From Eubacterium sp. (GTDB lineage: Bacteria > Bacillota > Clostridia > Lachnospirales > Lachnospiraceae), in the NCBI GenBank assembly GCA_017539165.1, contig JAFYHN010000068.1, forward strand, positions 1-64,000: DNA of 64,000 nt, in the 5' to 3' direction. Below, piece after piece: positions 17,854 to 27,119 of this stretch. A program made the translations under genes and the position numbers. Every line of letters begins with the position of its first letter. Within the stretch, counting starts at the first letter, position 1. Under the pieces are notes generated by a model. That model saw only the letters and a list, made by a program, of their open reading frames with translations. It searched no databases and was not told the DNA's origin.

Positions 17854-20637
17854 ATGAGAAAAACAGGATTTAGGGGAAGAATTCTGGCGGCTCTGCTTTG
17901 TACAACTATAGCATTTTCGCCGGTAACCATGTTAAGTACAGGAATAGTTTATGCTGCAGAAAATAATTCTACAGTTTCTGACTCTAAAGATGAACTGAAG
18001 AAATCCGACTTGAAGATCAATTTTACACTTGTTGAAGAGTCAAAGGTAACGACTCCGGTAAATAACAAATACGTTGTAATTGATATGGGAGAGTCAGGGG
18101 TAAAGTTCGAGAAACCTGAACTCATACTTGTAAAACAGTCTGATGGATCAGAGAAAGTATTCTCTGCAGATAAGATCAACGATACAAGTATGCTTTTCTA
18201 TCTTAACTTTCCAGATGATTCGTCTACGGGAATTTATAATTTAAAGAGTGTTCGTTATATTTCTGATGGAACCCAGTATGAGAAGGTTCTGGAAGATGAC
18301 GGAATAGTATCCAAAATTGGTGTTAACAAGGATCCAAATAATACGCCGGATGGATATGTGTCCGATACAGAAACTGCAAGTGAGGCTGAAGTATCACAGA
18401 TTAAAAGTCAGACGAAGGATCTTTCCACAACAGTTCAGGACACGAATGTATTTGGTGTAGGAAATGTATCTAAAAATATAGGAAAGAAAGCTTCTGTTGC
18501 TGCTCAGAATAAATCGGATAATAATATTATCAAGGGATCAAATGCTCCTGGAAATATAATCATCGTTCTTGATCCGGGACATGGAGGAAGTGATCCTGGT
18601 GCAAGCTACGTATGGGATGGCGTTACTTATGCCGAAAGAGAGATTAATCAGAAGATAGCAAATTATTGTAAGGCTGCTCTTGAAAAGTATGATGGAGTTA
18701 CAGTTTATCTTACACGTAATTCTACAACAGAGATTAATAAAGATGATCTTGGTCAGAATGATCTTCAGCTGAGATGTCAGTTCGCTGCAGATAAGGGAGC
18801 TGACCTGCTGGTGAGTCTTCACTGTAATGCTGCATTAAGTCAAAGTGCAAATGGAGCGGAAGTATATGTCCCGAATGCTAATTATAATGCAAGAGCTTAC
18901 AATGTTGGTAAAACCGTCGGTGCTTCTATTGGAAAGAAGCTTAGAGAACTGGGTCTTACAGATGGAGCCACTTATATAAGAAATTCAGAAAGTGGTAACC
19001 AGTATGCGGATGGTTCTCTTGCGGATTATTATGCGATGATAAGATGTAGTAAACAGCTTGGTATCCCTGGAATGATAGTCGAGCATTGCTATCTCAGTAA
19101 CTATTCGGATTGTATGAATTTCCTTAAGACAGATGCGAAGATTAAGAAACTGGCTGAAGCTGATGCGGCAGGAATAGCTGAGAATATCGGCCTTATTCAG
19201 CAGAATCGTTCAGGAATCAATACAACTTCTAATAGCGGATGGCAGAAAATCAATGGTAAACGGGTATACTATGATAAAGACGGAAATATAAAAACTGGTT
19301 TTTTCAAAGTTAGTGGTAAAACGTACTATGCAAAATCTAACGGATACGTAGTTACGGGTTGGCAGCTTATAAATGGATCATGGTATTGCTTTAGTGCAAA
19401 GGGCGTAATGGCCCAGGATAAATGGAAGACAAATGAATCTGGAGCCACTTCATATCTGATGTCAAATGGAAAGATGGCGATAGGGGTCGTTGAGACAGTA
19501 GATGGATTAAGTCTCTTTGATAATGATGGAGTACTACAGCTTAAGGGCTGGCACAAATACAATAATTATTGGTATTATTGTGCATCTACCGGTCGTGTAT
19601 TGACTTCAAGATGGCTTAAGTACAAAGGCAATATGTATTACCTCAAAAAAAGCGGCAAGATGGCAACTGGTTTTAAGGTGCTGAAAAAGAAGAGATATTA
19701 TCTGAATAAAAATGGAGAACGTGTTTACGGCTGGCAGAAAATAAAGAAAAAATGGTACTATTTTGATAAAAATGGCGTTGCAAAAGTTTCCGGATTTATG
19801 AAATACAAAAAGAAGACCTATTACTTTGATGCTAAAGGTGTAATGGCAACCGGTATAACCAGGATTGGAACAGATTTATACCTTTTCTCCAATTCAGGAG
19901 TAATGAAGAAGGGGTGGATTAAAAAGGGATCTTACTGGTATTTTGCCAACGCAAAAGGAAAGCTTAAGACTAACTGTTGGTTTACAAAGGACGGCAAGAA
20001 GTATTACTTTGACAAAAATGGTAGAATGGCTACTGGAAATAAAGTCATAGATGGAAAGACTTACAAGTTCCGTGAAAATGGTGAATTTGTAAAAGAGATT
20101 AAGGAAGCAGGACTTCACCCAATAATGTCTACTGTAAAATACACAGCTGAACAGATGGCTTCGAATTTTAAGAGCGGTGGCCATACTTATCCAGCAAAAG
20201 CTTTGAAAGCAGGCGGCGCTAAGGATATAAAGACATTTTGTAGTATCATCGTTGAAGAGGCGGCAGCTGAAGGAGTTAATCCAGGACTTGTATATGCTCA
20301 GATAATGAATGAGACTGGATGGCTTCAGTTTGGTGGAGATGTAAAGATTAACCAGTTTAATTTCTGTGGAATGGGAGCTGTTGGCGGTGGAGTGCCTGGA
20401 TGTAGTTTCCCTGATGTAAGAACAGGTATAAGAGCGCAAGTTCAGCATCTTAAAGCATATGGAAGTACTCAGCCGCTGAAGAATAAATGCGTTGATCCAA
20501 GATTCCAGTATGTTGAAAGAGGCTGTGCTTGCTACATAGAACATCTAGGAATTCAGGAAAATCCTAAGAAAAAAGGCTGGGCTGCAGCAGTAGGATATGG
20601 AAATAGACTTTTAAATATCATGTATTCAATTAAATAG
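17854..20637 (+). CDS. Secreted peptidoglycan amidase with cell-wall-binding repeats and glucosaminidase domain
   Basis: 927 residues. A signal peptide (residues 1-35, ending YAAENN) is followed by a novel-looking beta-rich region to about 225. An N-acetylmuramoyl-L-alanine amidase (Amidase_3) domain spans about 228-450, with zinc ligands in LDPGHGGSDPGA, the AEREIN glutamate, SLHCNA and MIVEHCYLSN. About 12 choline-binding-like cell-wall repeats follow (for example GWQKINGKRVYYDKDGNIKTG) from 455 to 745. The last domain, about 790-925, carries EEAAAEGVNPGLVYAQIMNE and fits an N-acetylglucosaminidase-type lysozyme fold. Thus two hydrolases that cut different peptidoglycan bonds are joined by a wall anchor. 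It likely acts in daughter-cell separation or wall turnover. It is the last gene before the aspS leader. Confidence 0.9.
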   Translation: MRKTGFRGRILAALLCTTIAFSPVTMLSTGIVYAAENNSTVSDSKDELKKSDLKINFTLVEESKVTTPVNNKYVVIDMGESGVKFEKPELILVKQSDGSEKVFSADKINDTSMLFYLNFPDDSSTGIYNLKSVRYISDGTQYEKVLEDDGIVSKIGVNKDPNNTPDGYVSDTETASEAEVSQIKSQTKDLSTTVQDTNVFGVGNVSKNIGKKASVAAQNKSDNNIIKGSNAPGNIIIVLDPGHGGSDPGASYVWDGVTYAEREINQKIANYCKAALEKYDGVTVYLTRNSTTEINKDDLGQNDLQLRCQFAADKGADLLVSLHCNAALSQSANGAEVYVPNANYNARAYNVGKTVGASIGKKLRELGLTDGATYIRNSESGNQYADGSLADYYAMIRCSKQLGIPGMIVEHCYLSNYSDCMNFLKTDAKIKKLAEADAAGIAENIGLIQQNRSGINTTSNSGWQKINGKRVYYDKDGNIKTGFFKVSGKTYYAKSNGYVVTGWQLINGSWYCFSAKGVMAQDKWKTNESGATSYLMSNGKMAIGVVETVDGLSLFDNDGVLQLKGWHKYNNYWYYCASTGRVLTSRWLKYKGNMYYLKKSGKMATGFKVLKKKRYYLNKNGERVYGWQKIKKKWYYFDKNGVAKVSGFMKYKKKTYYFDAKGVMATGITRIGTDLYLFSNSGVMKKGWIKKGSYWYFANAKGKLKTNCWFTKDGKKYYFDKNGRMATGNKVIDGKTYKFRENGEFVKEIKEAGLHPIMSTVKYTAEQMASNFKSGGHTYPAKALKAGGAKDIKTFCSIIVEEAAAEGVNPGLVYAQIMNETGWLQFGGDVKINQFNFCGMGAVGGGVPGCSFPDVRTGIRAQVQHLKAYGSTQPLKNKCVDPRFQYVERGCACYIEHLGIQENPKKKGWAAAVGYGNRLLNIMYSIK

Positions 20638-20669
20638 TAACAGCCGCAAGGAGAATTGTAACAAAGTAC

Positions 20670-20698
20670 TTGCAAATCTAATTTGAATGTATTAAAAT
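20670..20698 (+). promoter_or_regulatory. Promoter of the aspS T-box transcript
   Basis: TTGCAA at 20670-20675 and TAAAAT at 20693-20698 with 17 bases between them, just upstream of the T-box leader. Orientation and position fit the start of the aspS-gatCAB transcript. Confidence 0.6.
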
Positions 20699-20704
20699 AT
20701 CAAG

Positions 20705-20935
20705 AACTATTATCTTGGTAATAGTTTAACAGAGACGATATCTGATCATTGATATCCAACAGGGAACGCAGGTCGTGGACTGAGAGCCGGCGCAGGGTAT
20801 ATATCGGATGGAGAACACTTTGTTATGTTTTATTACATTTATATAACACTTTCAGAGTGATAAATGCGGGTGGCACCGCGGTTGGAAAAGGTCTAATCGC
20901 CCCGAAACATGTTTTTGGCATGTTTCGGGGTTTTT
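20705..20935 (+). promoter_or_regulatory. T-box riboswitch leader of aspS-gatCAB
   Basis: The conserved antiterminator/T-box core GGGTGGCACCGCGG is at 20868-20881 and is followed by an intrinsic terminator. Upstream, the apical Stem I pattern is seen as CAGGGAACGCAGG and then GACTGAGAGCC, enclosed by CGATAT and ATATCG arms. The specifier region appears to be GGAGAACACTT (20810-20820), containing overlapping GAA (20813-20815) and AAC (20814-20816). An uncharged tRNA would pair there and at the T-box core to prevent termination. AAC (tRNA-Asn) agrees with a GatCAB operon, and GAA (tRNA-Glu) is possible as well. The T-box call is firm; the specifier assignment is by eye. A perfect 8-bp hairpin at 20705-20726 opens the leader. 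Confidence 0.85.
20900..20935 (+). terminator. Intrinsic terminator of the T-box leader
   Basis: CCCCGAAACATG (20900-20911) and CATGTTTCGGGG (20919-20930) form a perfect 12-bp stem with a 7-base loop, followed by TTTTT. Its 5' side overlaps the antiterminator region, as expected of a T-box switch. Confidence 0.9.
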
Positions 20936-21002
20936 GTCATTTAAAATATGATCATTCAAAAGAGTGAAGTAACGAAGAAACATTTTTAGAGAGGAAAAAC
21001 AG

Positions 21003-22754
21003 ATGGAAATGAAAAACATTTACAGAGACAAAACTATTGATAAGATGAGTGAGGCGGATGTAGGAAGTAACGTACGACTCGCAGGCTGGGTAGAGAATAT
21101 CCGTGACCACGGAGGAGTATCTTTTGTCGATCTTAGAGATATGTACGGAGTAATGCAGGTGGTTCTTCGTGATACATCACTTCTTGAAGGTGTTACAAGA
21201 GAGCAGGCCATATCAGTTGAAGGTCTTGTTGAGCATCGTGATGAGGAAACTTATAATCCTAAGATCCCTACAGGAACAATAGAAGTTGAAGCTCATTCTA
21301 TAGATATTCTTGGAAAAGTATATTCTCAGCTTCCATTTGAAGTTATGACTTCAAAAGAAGTGCGTGAGGATGTACGTCTTAAGTACAGATATCTTGATCT
21401 CAGAAATGAGAAAGTCAAAGAGAATATCCTTTTCAGAAGTAAGGTAATAAGCTATATCAGAAGTCGTATGGAGGAAATGGGATTTGTTGAGATTCAGACT
21501 CCTATTCTTTGCGCTTCTTCTCCAGAGGGTGCCCGTGATTACATCGTTCCTTCACGTAGATTTAAAGGTAAGTTCTATGCACTTCCACAGGCTCCTCAGC
21601 AGTATAAGCAGCTTCTGATGGTTTCAGGCTTTGACAAATACTTCCAGATTGCTCCATGCTTCAGAGATGAAGATGCCAGAGCAGATCGTTCGCCGGGAGA
21701 ATTCTATCAGCTCGACTTCGAGATGAGCTTTGCTACGCAGGAAGATGTATTCAAAGTTGGAGAGGAAATACTTGCTGATGTATTCAAGAAATTTGCACCA
21801 GAGGGATACACAGTAACAGATGCTCCATTCCCTATCATAAGCTACAAAGAATCAATGCTTAAGTACGGAACAGACAAGCCGGATCTTCGTAATCCGCTTG
21901 AGATAATAGATCTTTCAGAGTTCTTCCAGAGATGTACATTTAAGCCATTCCATGGAAAAACAGTTCGTGCGATAAATGTACATGCAAAACTCAGCAAAGG
22001 TCAGCATGAGAAGATGCTGAAGTTTGCCCAGGGTATTGGAATGGGTGGACTTGGTTATCTTGAAGTTCTTGAAGATGGTTCTTACAAGGGACCTATCGAC
22101 AAGTTTATTCCGGATGATATGAAAGAAGAACTCAGAAGTACAGTAGGACTTCAGGTTGGTGATACTATCTTCTTCATAGCAGATAAGGAAGCAAATGCAG
22201 CACTTTATGCAGGTCAGATCAGAACAGAACTTGGCTCAAGACTCGATCTTCTTGAGAAGAATGCTTATAGATTCTGCTACATCAATGACTTCCCAATGTA
22301 TGAGCTGGATGAAGAAACAAAACAGCCTGCATTTACACACAATCCATTCTCAATGCCACAGGGTGGACTTGAAGCACTTGAGACAAAGGATCCACTAGAA
22401 GTGCTTGCATATCAGTATGATATCGTATGTAACGGAGTTGAGCTTTCATCAGGAGCGGTTCGAAACCATGATATGCAGATCATGGAGAAAGCATTCGAAA
22501 TTGCAGGATATTCTAAGGAAGTTCTTGAAGAGAAGTTCGGAGCACTTTACACAGCATTCCAGTTCGGAGCACCTCCACACGCAGGTATGGCTCCTGGAGT
22601 AGATCGTATGATCATGCTTCTCAAGAATGAAGAAAACATCCGTGAAGTTATCGCATTCCCTATGAACGGAAATGGACAGGATCTTATGTGTGGAGCCCCT
22701 GGCGACGTAACAGAGATGCAGCTTAGAGAGACACATATTAAGGTAAGGGCGTAA
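21003..22754 (+). CDS. aspS: Aspartyl-tRNA synthetase (probably non-discriminating)
   Basis: 583 residues, typical of bacterial-type AspRS with an N-terminal anticodon-binding OB domain (LAGWVENIRDHGGVSFVDLR), class II motif 2 (FRDEDARADRSPGEFYQLDF) and motif 3 (GAPPHAGMAPGVDRMIMLL), plus the GAD insertion in between. It attaches Asp to tRNA-Asp. Because gatC, gatA and gatB follow directly, and the leader seems to carry an AAC specifier, it probably also mischarges tRNA-Asn so that GatCAB can amidate it; this is inference from context. AGAGGAAAAAC precedes the ATG. Regulated by the T-box upstream. Confidence 0.95.
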   Translation: MEMKNIYRDKTIDKMSEADVGSNVRLAGWVENIRDHGGVSFVDLRDMYGVMQVVLRDTSLLEGVTREQAISVEGLVEHRDEETYNPKIPTGTIEVEAHSIDILGKVYSQLPFEVMTSKEVREDVRLKYRYLDLRNEKVKENILFRSKVISYIRSRMEEMGFVEIQTPILCASSPEGARDYIVPSRRFKGKFYALPQAPQQYKQLLMVSGFDKYFQIAPCFRDEDARADRSPGEFYQLDFEMSFATQEDVFKVGEEILADVFKKFAPEGYTVTDAPFPIISYKESMLKYGTDKPDLRNPLEIIDLSEFFQRCTFKPFHGKTVRAINVHAKLSKGQHEKMLKFAQGIGMGGLGYLEVLEDGSYKGPIDKFIPDDMKEELRSTVGLQVGDTIFFIADKEANAALYAGQIRTELGSRLDLLEKNAYRFCYINDFPMYELDEETKQPAFTHNPFSMPQGGLEALETKDPLEVLAYQYDIVCNGVELSSGAVRNHDMQIMEKAFEIAGYSKEVLEEKFGALYTAFQFGAPPHAGMAPGVDRMIMLLKNEENIREVIAFPMNGNGQDLMCGAPGDVTEMQLRETHIKVRA

Positions 22755-22803
22755 AGCTAGAACCCCAGGGCATGATTAATATAATATATTCAGGAGAAAC
22801 AAT

Positions 22804-23088
22804 ATGCAGATTACAGATGAAACAATCGAATATGTTGGTATCCTTGCAAAGCTCGAACTCTCGGACGAAGAAAAAGAGCAGTCTAAAAAAGATCTTTCCG
22901 ATATGCTCGAATATGTTGGAAAGCTGAATGAGCTGGATACAAGCAGCGTTGAACCGATGTCACATACATTTCCCACTTCAAATGTAATGAGGGAAGATGT
23001 TGTAACAAATGGTGATGATAAAGAAAATATGTTGAAGAATGCTCCTGAGAGCAATGAAGATGCATATATAGTACCAAATACATTTTAA
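22804..23088 (+). CDS. gatC: Asp/Glu-tRNA amidotransferase subunit C
   Basis: 94 residues, the normal size. It has the GatC pattern ITDETIEYVGILAKLELSDEE, LSDMLEYVGKLNELDTSSVE, then P-S-H with VMREDVV and NAPESNEDAYIVPNTF at the end. GatC wraps around GatA and holds the GatA-GatB complex together. AGGAGAAACA precedes the ATG. It lies 49 bases after aspS and 41 bases before gatA, in one operon with them. Confidence 0.95.
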   Translation: MQITDETIEYVGILAKLELSDEEKEQSKKDLSDMLEYVGKLNELDTSSVEPMSHTFPTSNVMREDVVTNGDDKENMLKNAPESNEDAYIVPNTF

Positions 23089-23129
23089 ATATAAGCGAAT
23101 TGTAATATAATGGTAAGGAGATATATAAG

Positions 23130-24650
23130 ATGCAGGATATTCTGAAACTCAGCGCTGTTCAGCTGGGAAAGAAGATTGCCGCAGGAGAGATAACATCCGA
23201 AGAGGCGACCAAAGCTTATCTTGATAAAATAGGCTCTGTTGATAATGATATAAACGCATATATAACTGTGGATGCGGAGAGTGCGATCCGTGAGGCGCAG
23301 GAGGCTGATAAAAAGATAGTCGCAGGCGAACTGACAGGTCCTCTTGCCGGTGTTCCGGTTGCGATAAAAGATAATATGTGTATAGAAGGGATGCTGACAA
23401 CATGTGCATCTCATATACTTGATAACTTTGTTCCTACATATACAGCAACAGCGGTTGAGAAGCTTAAGGCTGCAGGTGCTGTCATTCTGGGACGTACAAA
23501 TATGGATGAGTTTGCTATGGGAAGTACTACAGAGACTTCTTATTTTGGCGCTACAAAGAATCCAAGAAATACAGAGAGAGTTCCAGGTGGTTCATCAGGT
23601 GGTTCGGCAGCTGCGGTTGCGGCGGATGAATGCGCTGTAGCTCTTGGATCTGATACAGGTGGATCTATCAGACAGCCTGCTTCATTCTGTGGTGTAACGG
23701 GTATCAAACCTACATACGGAAGGGTATCGCGTTACGGCCTTATAGCATATGGTTCATCTCTTGATCAGATAGGACCTCTTGGCAAGGACGTTACAGACTG
23801 TGCTACAGTTCTTGAAGTTATTTCAGGATATGATCAGAAGGATTCTACTTCTGCCCGTGAGTCAGAAGAAGTTAAGGATGAACGTATCTCTGATACAAAG
23901 TTCACAGATGCACTTGTGGATGATGTAAAGGGAATGAAGATAGGTGTTCCTAGAGACTATTTCCTTGAGGGAATAGATGAAGATGTTAAGAAGGCAGTCA
24001 TGGATGCTGCTGAAGTACTTAAGAGCAAAGGTGCTATAGTAGAAGAGTTTGATCTCGGAATGGTTGAATATGCTATTCCTGCATACTATGTTATCGCCTG
24101 CGCCGAGGCTTCATCAAATCTTGAGAGATTTGACGGAGTTAAGTATGGATACAGAACTAAGGATTATACTGACCTTCACAACATGTATAAGAAGACACGT
24201 TCGGAAGGATTCGGTGCTGAGGTTAAGCGCCGTATCATGCTTGGTTCATTTGTCCTTTCTTCCGGATATTATGATGCCTACTATGTAAAGGCCCTCAGAG
24301 TAAAGGCTCTTATCAAGAAGGCATTTGATAAAGCATTTGAAAAATATGATGTGATACTTGGACCAGTTGCACCAACAACAGCACTTAAGATCGGTGATTC
24401 GCTGAGTGATCCGATACAGATGTATCTTGGTGATATATATACTGTATCAGTTAACCTTGCAGGTCTTCCGGGTATATCAGTACCTTGTGGAGAAGACAAA
24501 AATGGTCTTCCTATAGGACTGCAGCTTCTTGGTCAGACATTTGACGAGAAGAAGATAATACGTACGGCATATTCCTATGAACAGTACAGATTAAACAACA
24601 TGAGTCTGAAATGTGATGAGAATCTCATTTCGAGCAGAAAGGAGGCCTAG
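23130..24650 (+). CDS. gatA: Asp/Glu-tRNA amidotransferase subunit A
   Basis: 506 residues. The amidase-signature fold is evident: VAIKDNMCIEG gives the catalytic Lys, and GGSSGGSAAAVAADECAVAL followed by GSDTGGSIRQPASFCG gives the Ser-cisSer-Lys triad. GatA releases ammonia from glutamine (or asparagine) and channels it to GatB. The protein is slightly longer at the C-terminus than the shortest GatA proteins but otherwise standard. AAGGAG lies six to ten bases upstream of the ATG. The gene ends three bases before gatB, and its last codons carry the AAAGGAGG ribosome site for gatB, which implies tight coupling. Confidence 0.95.
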   Translation: MQDILKLSAVQLGKKIAAGEITSEEATKAYLDKIGSVDNDINAYITVDAESAIREAQEADKKIVAGELTGPLAGVPVAIKDNMCIEGMLTTCASHILDNFVPTYTATAVEKLKAAGAVILGRTNMDEFAMGSTTETSYFGATKNPRNTERVPGGSSGGSAAAVAADECAVALGSDTGGSIRQPASFCGVTGIKPTYGRVSRYGLIAYGSSLDQIGPLGKDVTDCATVLEVISGYDQKDSTSARESEEVKDERISDTKFTDALVDDVKGMKIGVPRDYFLEGIDEDVKKAVMDAAEVLKSKGAIVEEFDLGMVEYAIPAYYVIACAEASSNLERFDGVKYGYRTKDYTDLHNMYKKTRSEGFGAEVKRRIMLGSFVLSSGYYDAYYVKALRVKALIKKAFDKAFEKYDVILGPVAPTTALKIGDSLSDPIQMYLGDIYTVSVNLAGLPGISVPCGEDKNGLPIGLQLLGQTFDEKKIIRTAYSYEQYRLNNMSLKCDENLISSRKEA

Positions 24651-24653
24651 ATT

Positions 24654-26216
24654 ATGAGTAAAGAATACGAAGTAATGATCGGTCTCGAAGTCCATGTTGA
24701 GCTGAATACTAAGACGAAGATATTCTGTGGATGTTCTACTGAATTCGGAGGGGCTCCGAATACACATGTGTGTCCGGTATGTTCAGGAATGCCGGGATCA
24801 CTTCCTGTTCTTAATAAGGGAGTGGTTAATAAGGCTATAGCAGTTGGTCTTGCTACAAACTGCGATATAACAAGGAATTCCAAGTTTGACCGTAAGAACT
24901 ACTTCTATCCTGATAATCCTCAGAACTATCAGATATCTCAGCTGTATTATCCGATATGCAGAAACGGTCATGTTGAGATTGAAGTAGACAGAGCGGAAGG
25001 TGTAGAACCACAGGAAATGCATTCTCTCTGGAAAGATGAAGTAACAGACGGCAAGGTGGCAGAGATTACCGATTCTGAGAGAACAGAAAAAGGAAAGAAG
25101 ATACCAACCTATAAAAAGGCTGTAAGAATACACGAAATTCATATGGAAGAGGATGCTGGAAAGCTTGTTCATGATGGCTTTACGGATGAAACATGGGTTG
25201 ATTTTAACCGTTCAGGAGTTCCTCTTATAGAGATAGTATCTGAGCCGGATATGAGATCAGCCGATGAGGTTATAGCTTATCTTGGAAAGCTCCGCGAGAT
25301 CGTTCAGTATCTTGGGGCTTCAGACTGTAAGCTTAATGAAGGCTCTATGAGAGCTGATGTAAACCTCTCTATTAGAGAAAAAGGATCTACTGAGTACGGT
25401 ACAAGAACTGAGTCAAAGAACCTCAACTCATTTAGATCAATAAAGAGATGTATTGAGTCTGAGATAGAAAGACAGATAGATCTTATTGAGTCTGGAGAGA
25501 AGATAGTTCAGGAGACAAGACGTTGGGATGACGATAAGGGTTATTCATATCCTATGCGTTCCAAGGAAGATGCTCAGGATTACAGATATTTTCCTGATCC
25601 AGACTTAGTTCCACTTGTAATTAGTGAAGAATGGATAGATAATATAAGAAACAGTCGTCCTGAGCTTAGAGATGAGAAGAAGGTAAGATACAGAGAAGAG
25701 TTCGGTCTTCCTGATTACGATATAGATCAGATAACGAGTGAGAAAGCTCTGGCTGATCTGTTCGAGGGTGCTGTTGCCGAAGGTGCAGATCCTAAGAAAG
25801 TTTCTAACTGGCTCATGGTTGAGACAATGCGTCTCATGAAAGAAACAGGAACAGACGCAGATAAACTGAAGTTCTCAGCAGAGAATCTCGCTAAACTTGT
25901 TAAGCTTGTTGATTCAAAGGAGATCAACAATGCGGTTGCGAAGGAAGTATTTGAGAAGGCTATCTTTACAGATGATCTTGATCCAGTAAAATACGTTGCT
26001 GACAATAACCTTTCAACCAAGGCTGATTCCGGAGAACTGGAAGCGGTTGTAAAGAAGGCTATTGAAGCTAATCCGAAAGCAGTTCAGGATGTTCTTGATG
26101 GCAAGGGTAAAGCTATCGGAGCTATCGTTGGATTTGTCATGAAAGAGATGAAGGGAAAATGTGATCCTGCACAGGCTAATCAGATGATCGCAGCTGAGCT
26201 AGACAAACTTAAGTAG
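24654..26216 (+). CDS. gatB: Asp/Glu-tRNA amidotransferase subunit B
   Basis: 520 residues, somewhat longer than the usual 475-480. The cradle domain starts EVMIGLEVHVELNTKTKIFC and shows CGCSTEFGGAPNTHVCPVCS with zinc-binding cysteines, then KNYFYPDNPQNYQISQ, MRADVNLSIR and RYFPDPDLVPL. The C-terminal YqeY-like tail (VSNWLMVETMRLMKETG to MKGKCDPAQANQMIAAELDK) binds the tRNA. GatB phosphorylates or adenylates the misacylated tRNA carboxyl and transfers ammonia. The extra length is in an acidic insert after residue 125 (DEVTDGKVAEITDSERTEKG). It is the last gene of the T-box operon. Confidence 0.95.
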   Translation: MSKEYEVMIGLEVHVELNTKTKIFCGCSTEFGGAPNTHVCPVCSGMPGSLPVLNKGVVNKAIAVGLATNCDITRNSKFDRKNYFYPDNPQNYQISQLYYPICRNGHVEIEVDRAEGVEPQEMHSLWKDEVTDGKVAEITDSERTEKGKKIPTYKKAVRIHEIHMEEDAGKLVHDGFTDETWVDFNRSGVPLIEIVSEPDMRSADEVIAYLGKLREIVQYLGASDCKLNEGSMRADVNLSIREKGSTEYGTRTESKNLNSFRSIKRCIESEIERQIDLIESGEKIVQETRRWDDDKGYSYPMRSKEDAQDYRYFPDPDLVPLVISEEWIDNIRNSRPELRDEKKVRYREEFGLPDYDIDQITSEKALADLFEGAVAEGADPKKVSNWLMVETMRLMKETGTDADKLKFSAENLAKLVKLVDSKEINNAVAKEVFEKAIFTDDLDPVKYVADNNLSTKADSGELEAVVKKAIEANPKAVQDVLDGKGKAIGAIVGFVMKEMKGKCDPAQANQMIAAELDKLK

Positions 26217-26278
26217 TTTGGCAGCGGCGAAATACGTGCTCTCGTACTGTGCTAGACTTATTTGCTCGCGGATGGGGA

Positions 26279-26287
26279 TGGTATAAT
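26279..26287 (+). promoter_or_regulatory. Extended -10 promoter element
   Basis: TGG followed by TATAAT (26282-26287) forms an extended -10 element 45 bases before the GTG of the next gene. No good -35 hexamer is seen at 16-18 bases, which is usual for extended -10 promoters. The preceding intergenic bases (26221-26270) contain GCGGCGA and CTCGCG words like those of the 3.8-4.2 kb structured stretch. Confidence 0.5.
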
Positions 26288-26332
26288 AAAGAAATGCTAG
26301 GACGAACTAGACTAGAATGAGGTGAATTAAAA

Positions 26333-27079
26333 GTGACAAAGCTCACTATAGTAATGCCGTGTTATAATGAAGGCGAGAGAATATATAGAAATATAATAGA
26401 GACAATAACTCAGGTGGAAAAGTTCTGTAAATCATTCAGAATCATTGTTGTAAATGATGGAAGCGATGATGAGAGTGATCAGGAGATTCTAAGAGCAATG
26501 CAGCAGGACAAGAGAGTTGGTCGTATAACATATAAGCCTAACAGGGGTAAAGGTTATGCAGTAAAAAGAGGTATGCTTGCTGCAAAATCTGAGTATGTTG
26601 CATTTCTGGATGCTGATCTGGAGCTCCCGCCTCATCTTCTCGAGGATTTTCTAAAGGTGGCTGAGGGAGAAGAAAAAACCGGTGATTCAAAAGGATTTGA
26701 TATAGTGATCGGTTCTAAGATGCATCCGGATTCTCAGGTTGAATATCCTGCACTTAGAAAAATCATGAGTCTGGGTTATTACTGGTTTTTGAAAATACTA
26801 TTTGGCCTTAAACTTAAAGATACGCAGACGGGTATAAAGTTATTTAAAACAGATTCGATTCAACCAATTCTCAAGCTTATGAAGACGGGAAGATTCTCGT
26901 TTGATATAGAAATGCTGGCCATTGCATCCAAGATGGGACTTAGGATCAAGGAAATGCCGGTAGTAGTCAACTTTTCAAGAAACAAGGATAATAAGTCGAA
27001 GATTAGTATATCAAGTATATACGAAATGGTACGAGATTCGTTCAGAATTAAACTGTACGTTTCGAAATTGAAGGTATAG
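26333..27079 (+). CDS. GT2 glycosyltransferase of the dolichyl/polyprenyl-phosphate type
   Basis: 248 residues. The GT-A signature KLTIVMPCYNEGERIYRNII is followed by FRIIVVNDGSDD, the GKGYAVKRGMLAAKSEYVAF run and the metal-binding FLDADLELPP. The later DTQTGIKLFKTD and RFSFDIEMLAIASKMG patterns are those of DPM1/GtrB-like enzymes. Such enzymes transfer a sugar from a nucleotide sugar to polyprenyl phosphate at the inner membrane face. No C-terminal membrane helices are present, so it is of the short soluble or peripheral class. Start is GTG, with GAGGTG eight bases upstream. The acceptor and sugar are unknown. Confidence 0.85.
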   Translation: MTKLTIVMPCYNEGERIYRNIIETITQVEKFCKSFRIIVVNDGSDDESDQEILRAMQQDKRVGRITYKPNRGKGYAVKRGMLAAKSEYVAFLDADLELPPHLLEDFLKVAEGEEKTGDSKGFDIVIGSKMHPDSQVEYPALRKIMSLGYYWFLKILFGLKLKDTQTGIKLFKTDSIQPILKLMKTGRFSFDIEMLAIASKMGLRIKEMPVVVNFSRNKDNKSKISISSIYEMVRDSFRIKLYVSKLKV

Positions 27080-27119
27080 TGGTTGCTGTTAACACCTGGT
27101 GATAATGAGGTGAAATACT

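Noticed and set aside
19230-20090. Repeats in the amidase region as a CRISPR or DNA repeat array
   Set aside because: They are protein-level wall-binding repeats of about 20 residues with diverged DNA, inside an open frame.
20749-20967. A 72-codon open frame over the aspS leader
   Set aside because: It covers the T-box core and the terminator, which fully explain the sequence.
26217-26332. Second copy of the 3.8-4.2 kb structured element
   Set aside because: It shares only short GCGGCGA and CTCGCG words; no long match or matching arms could be found.
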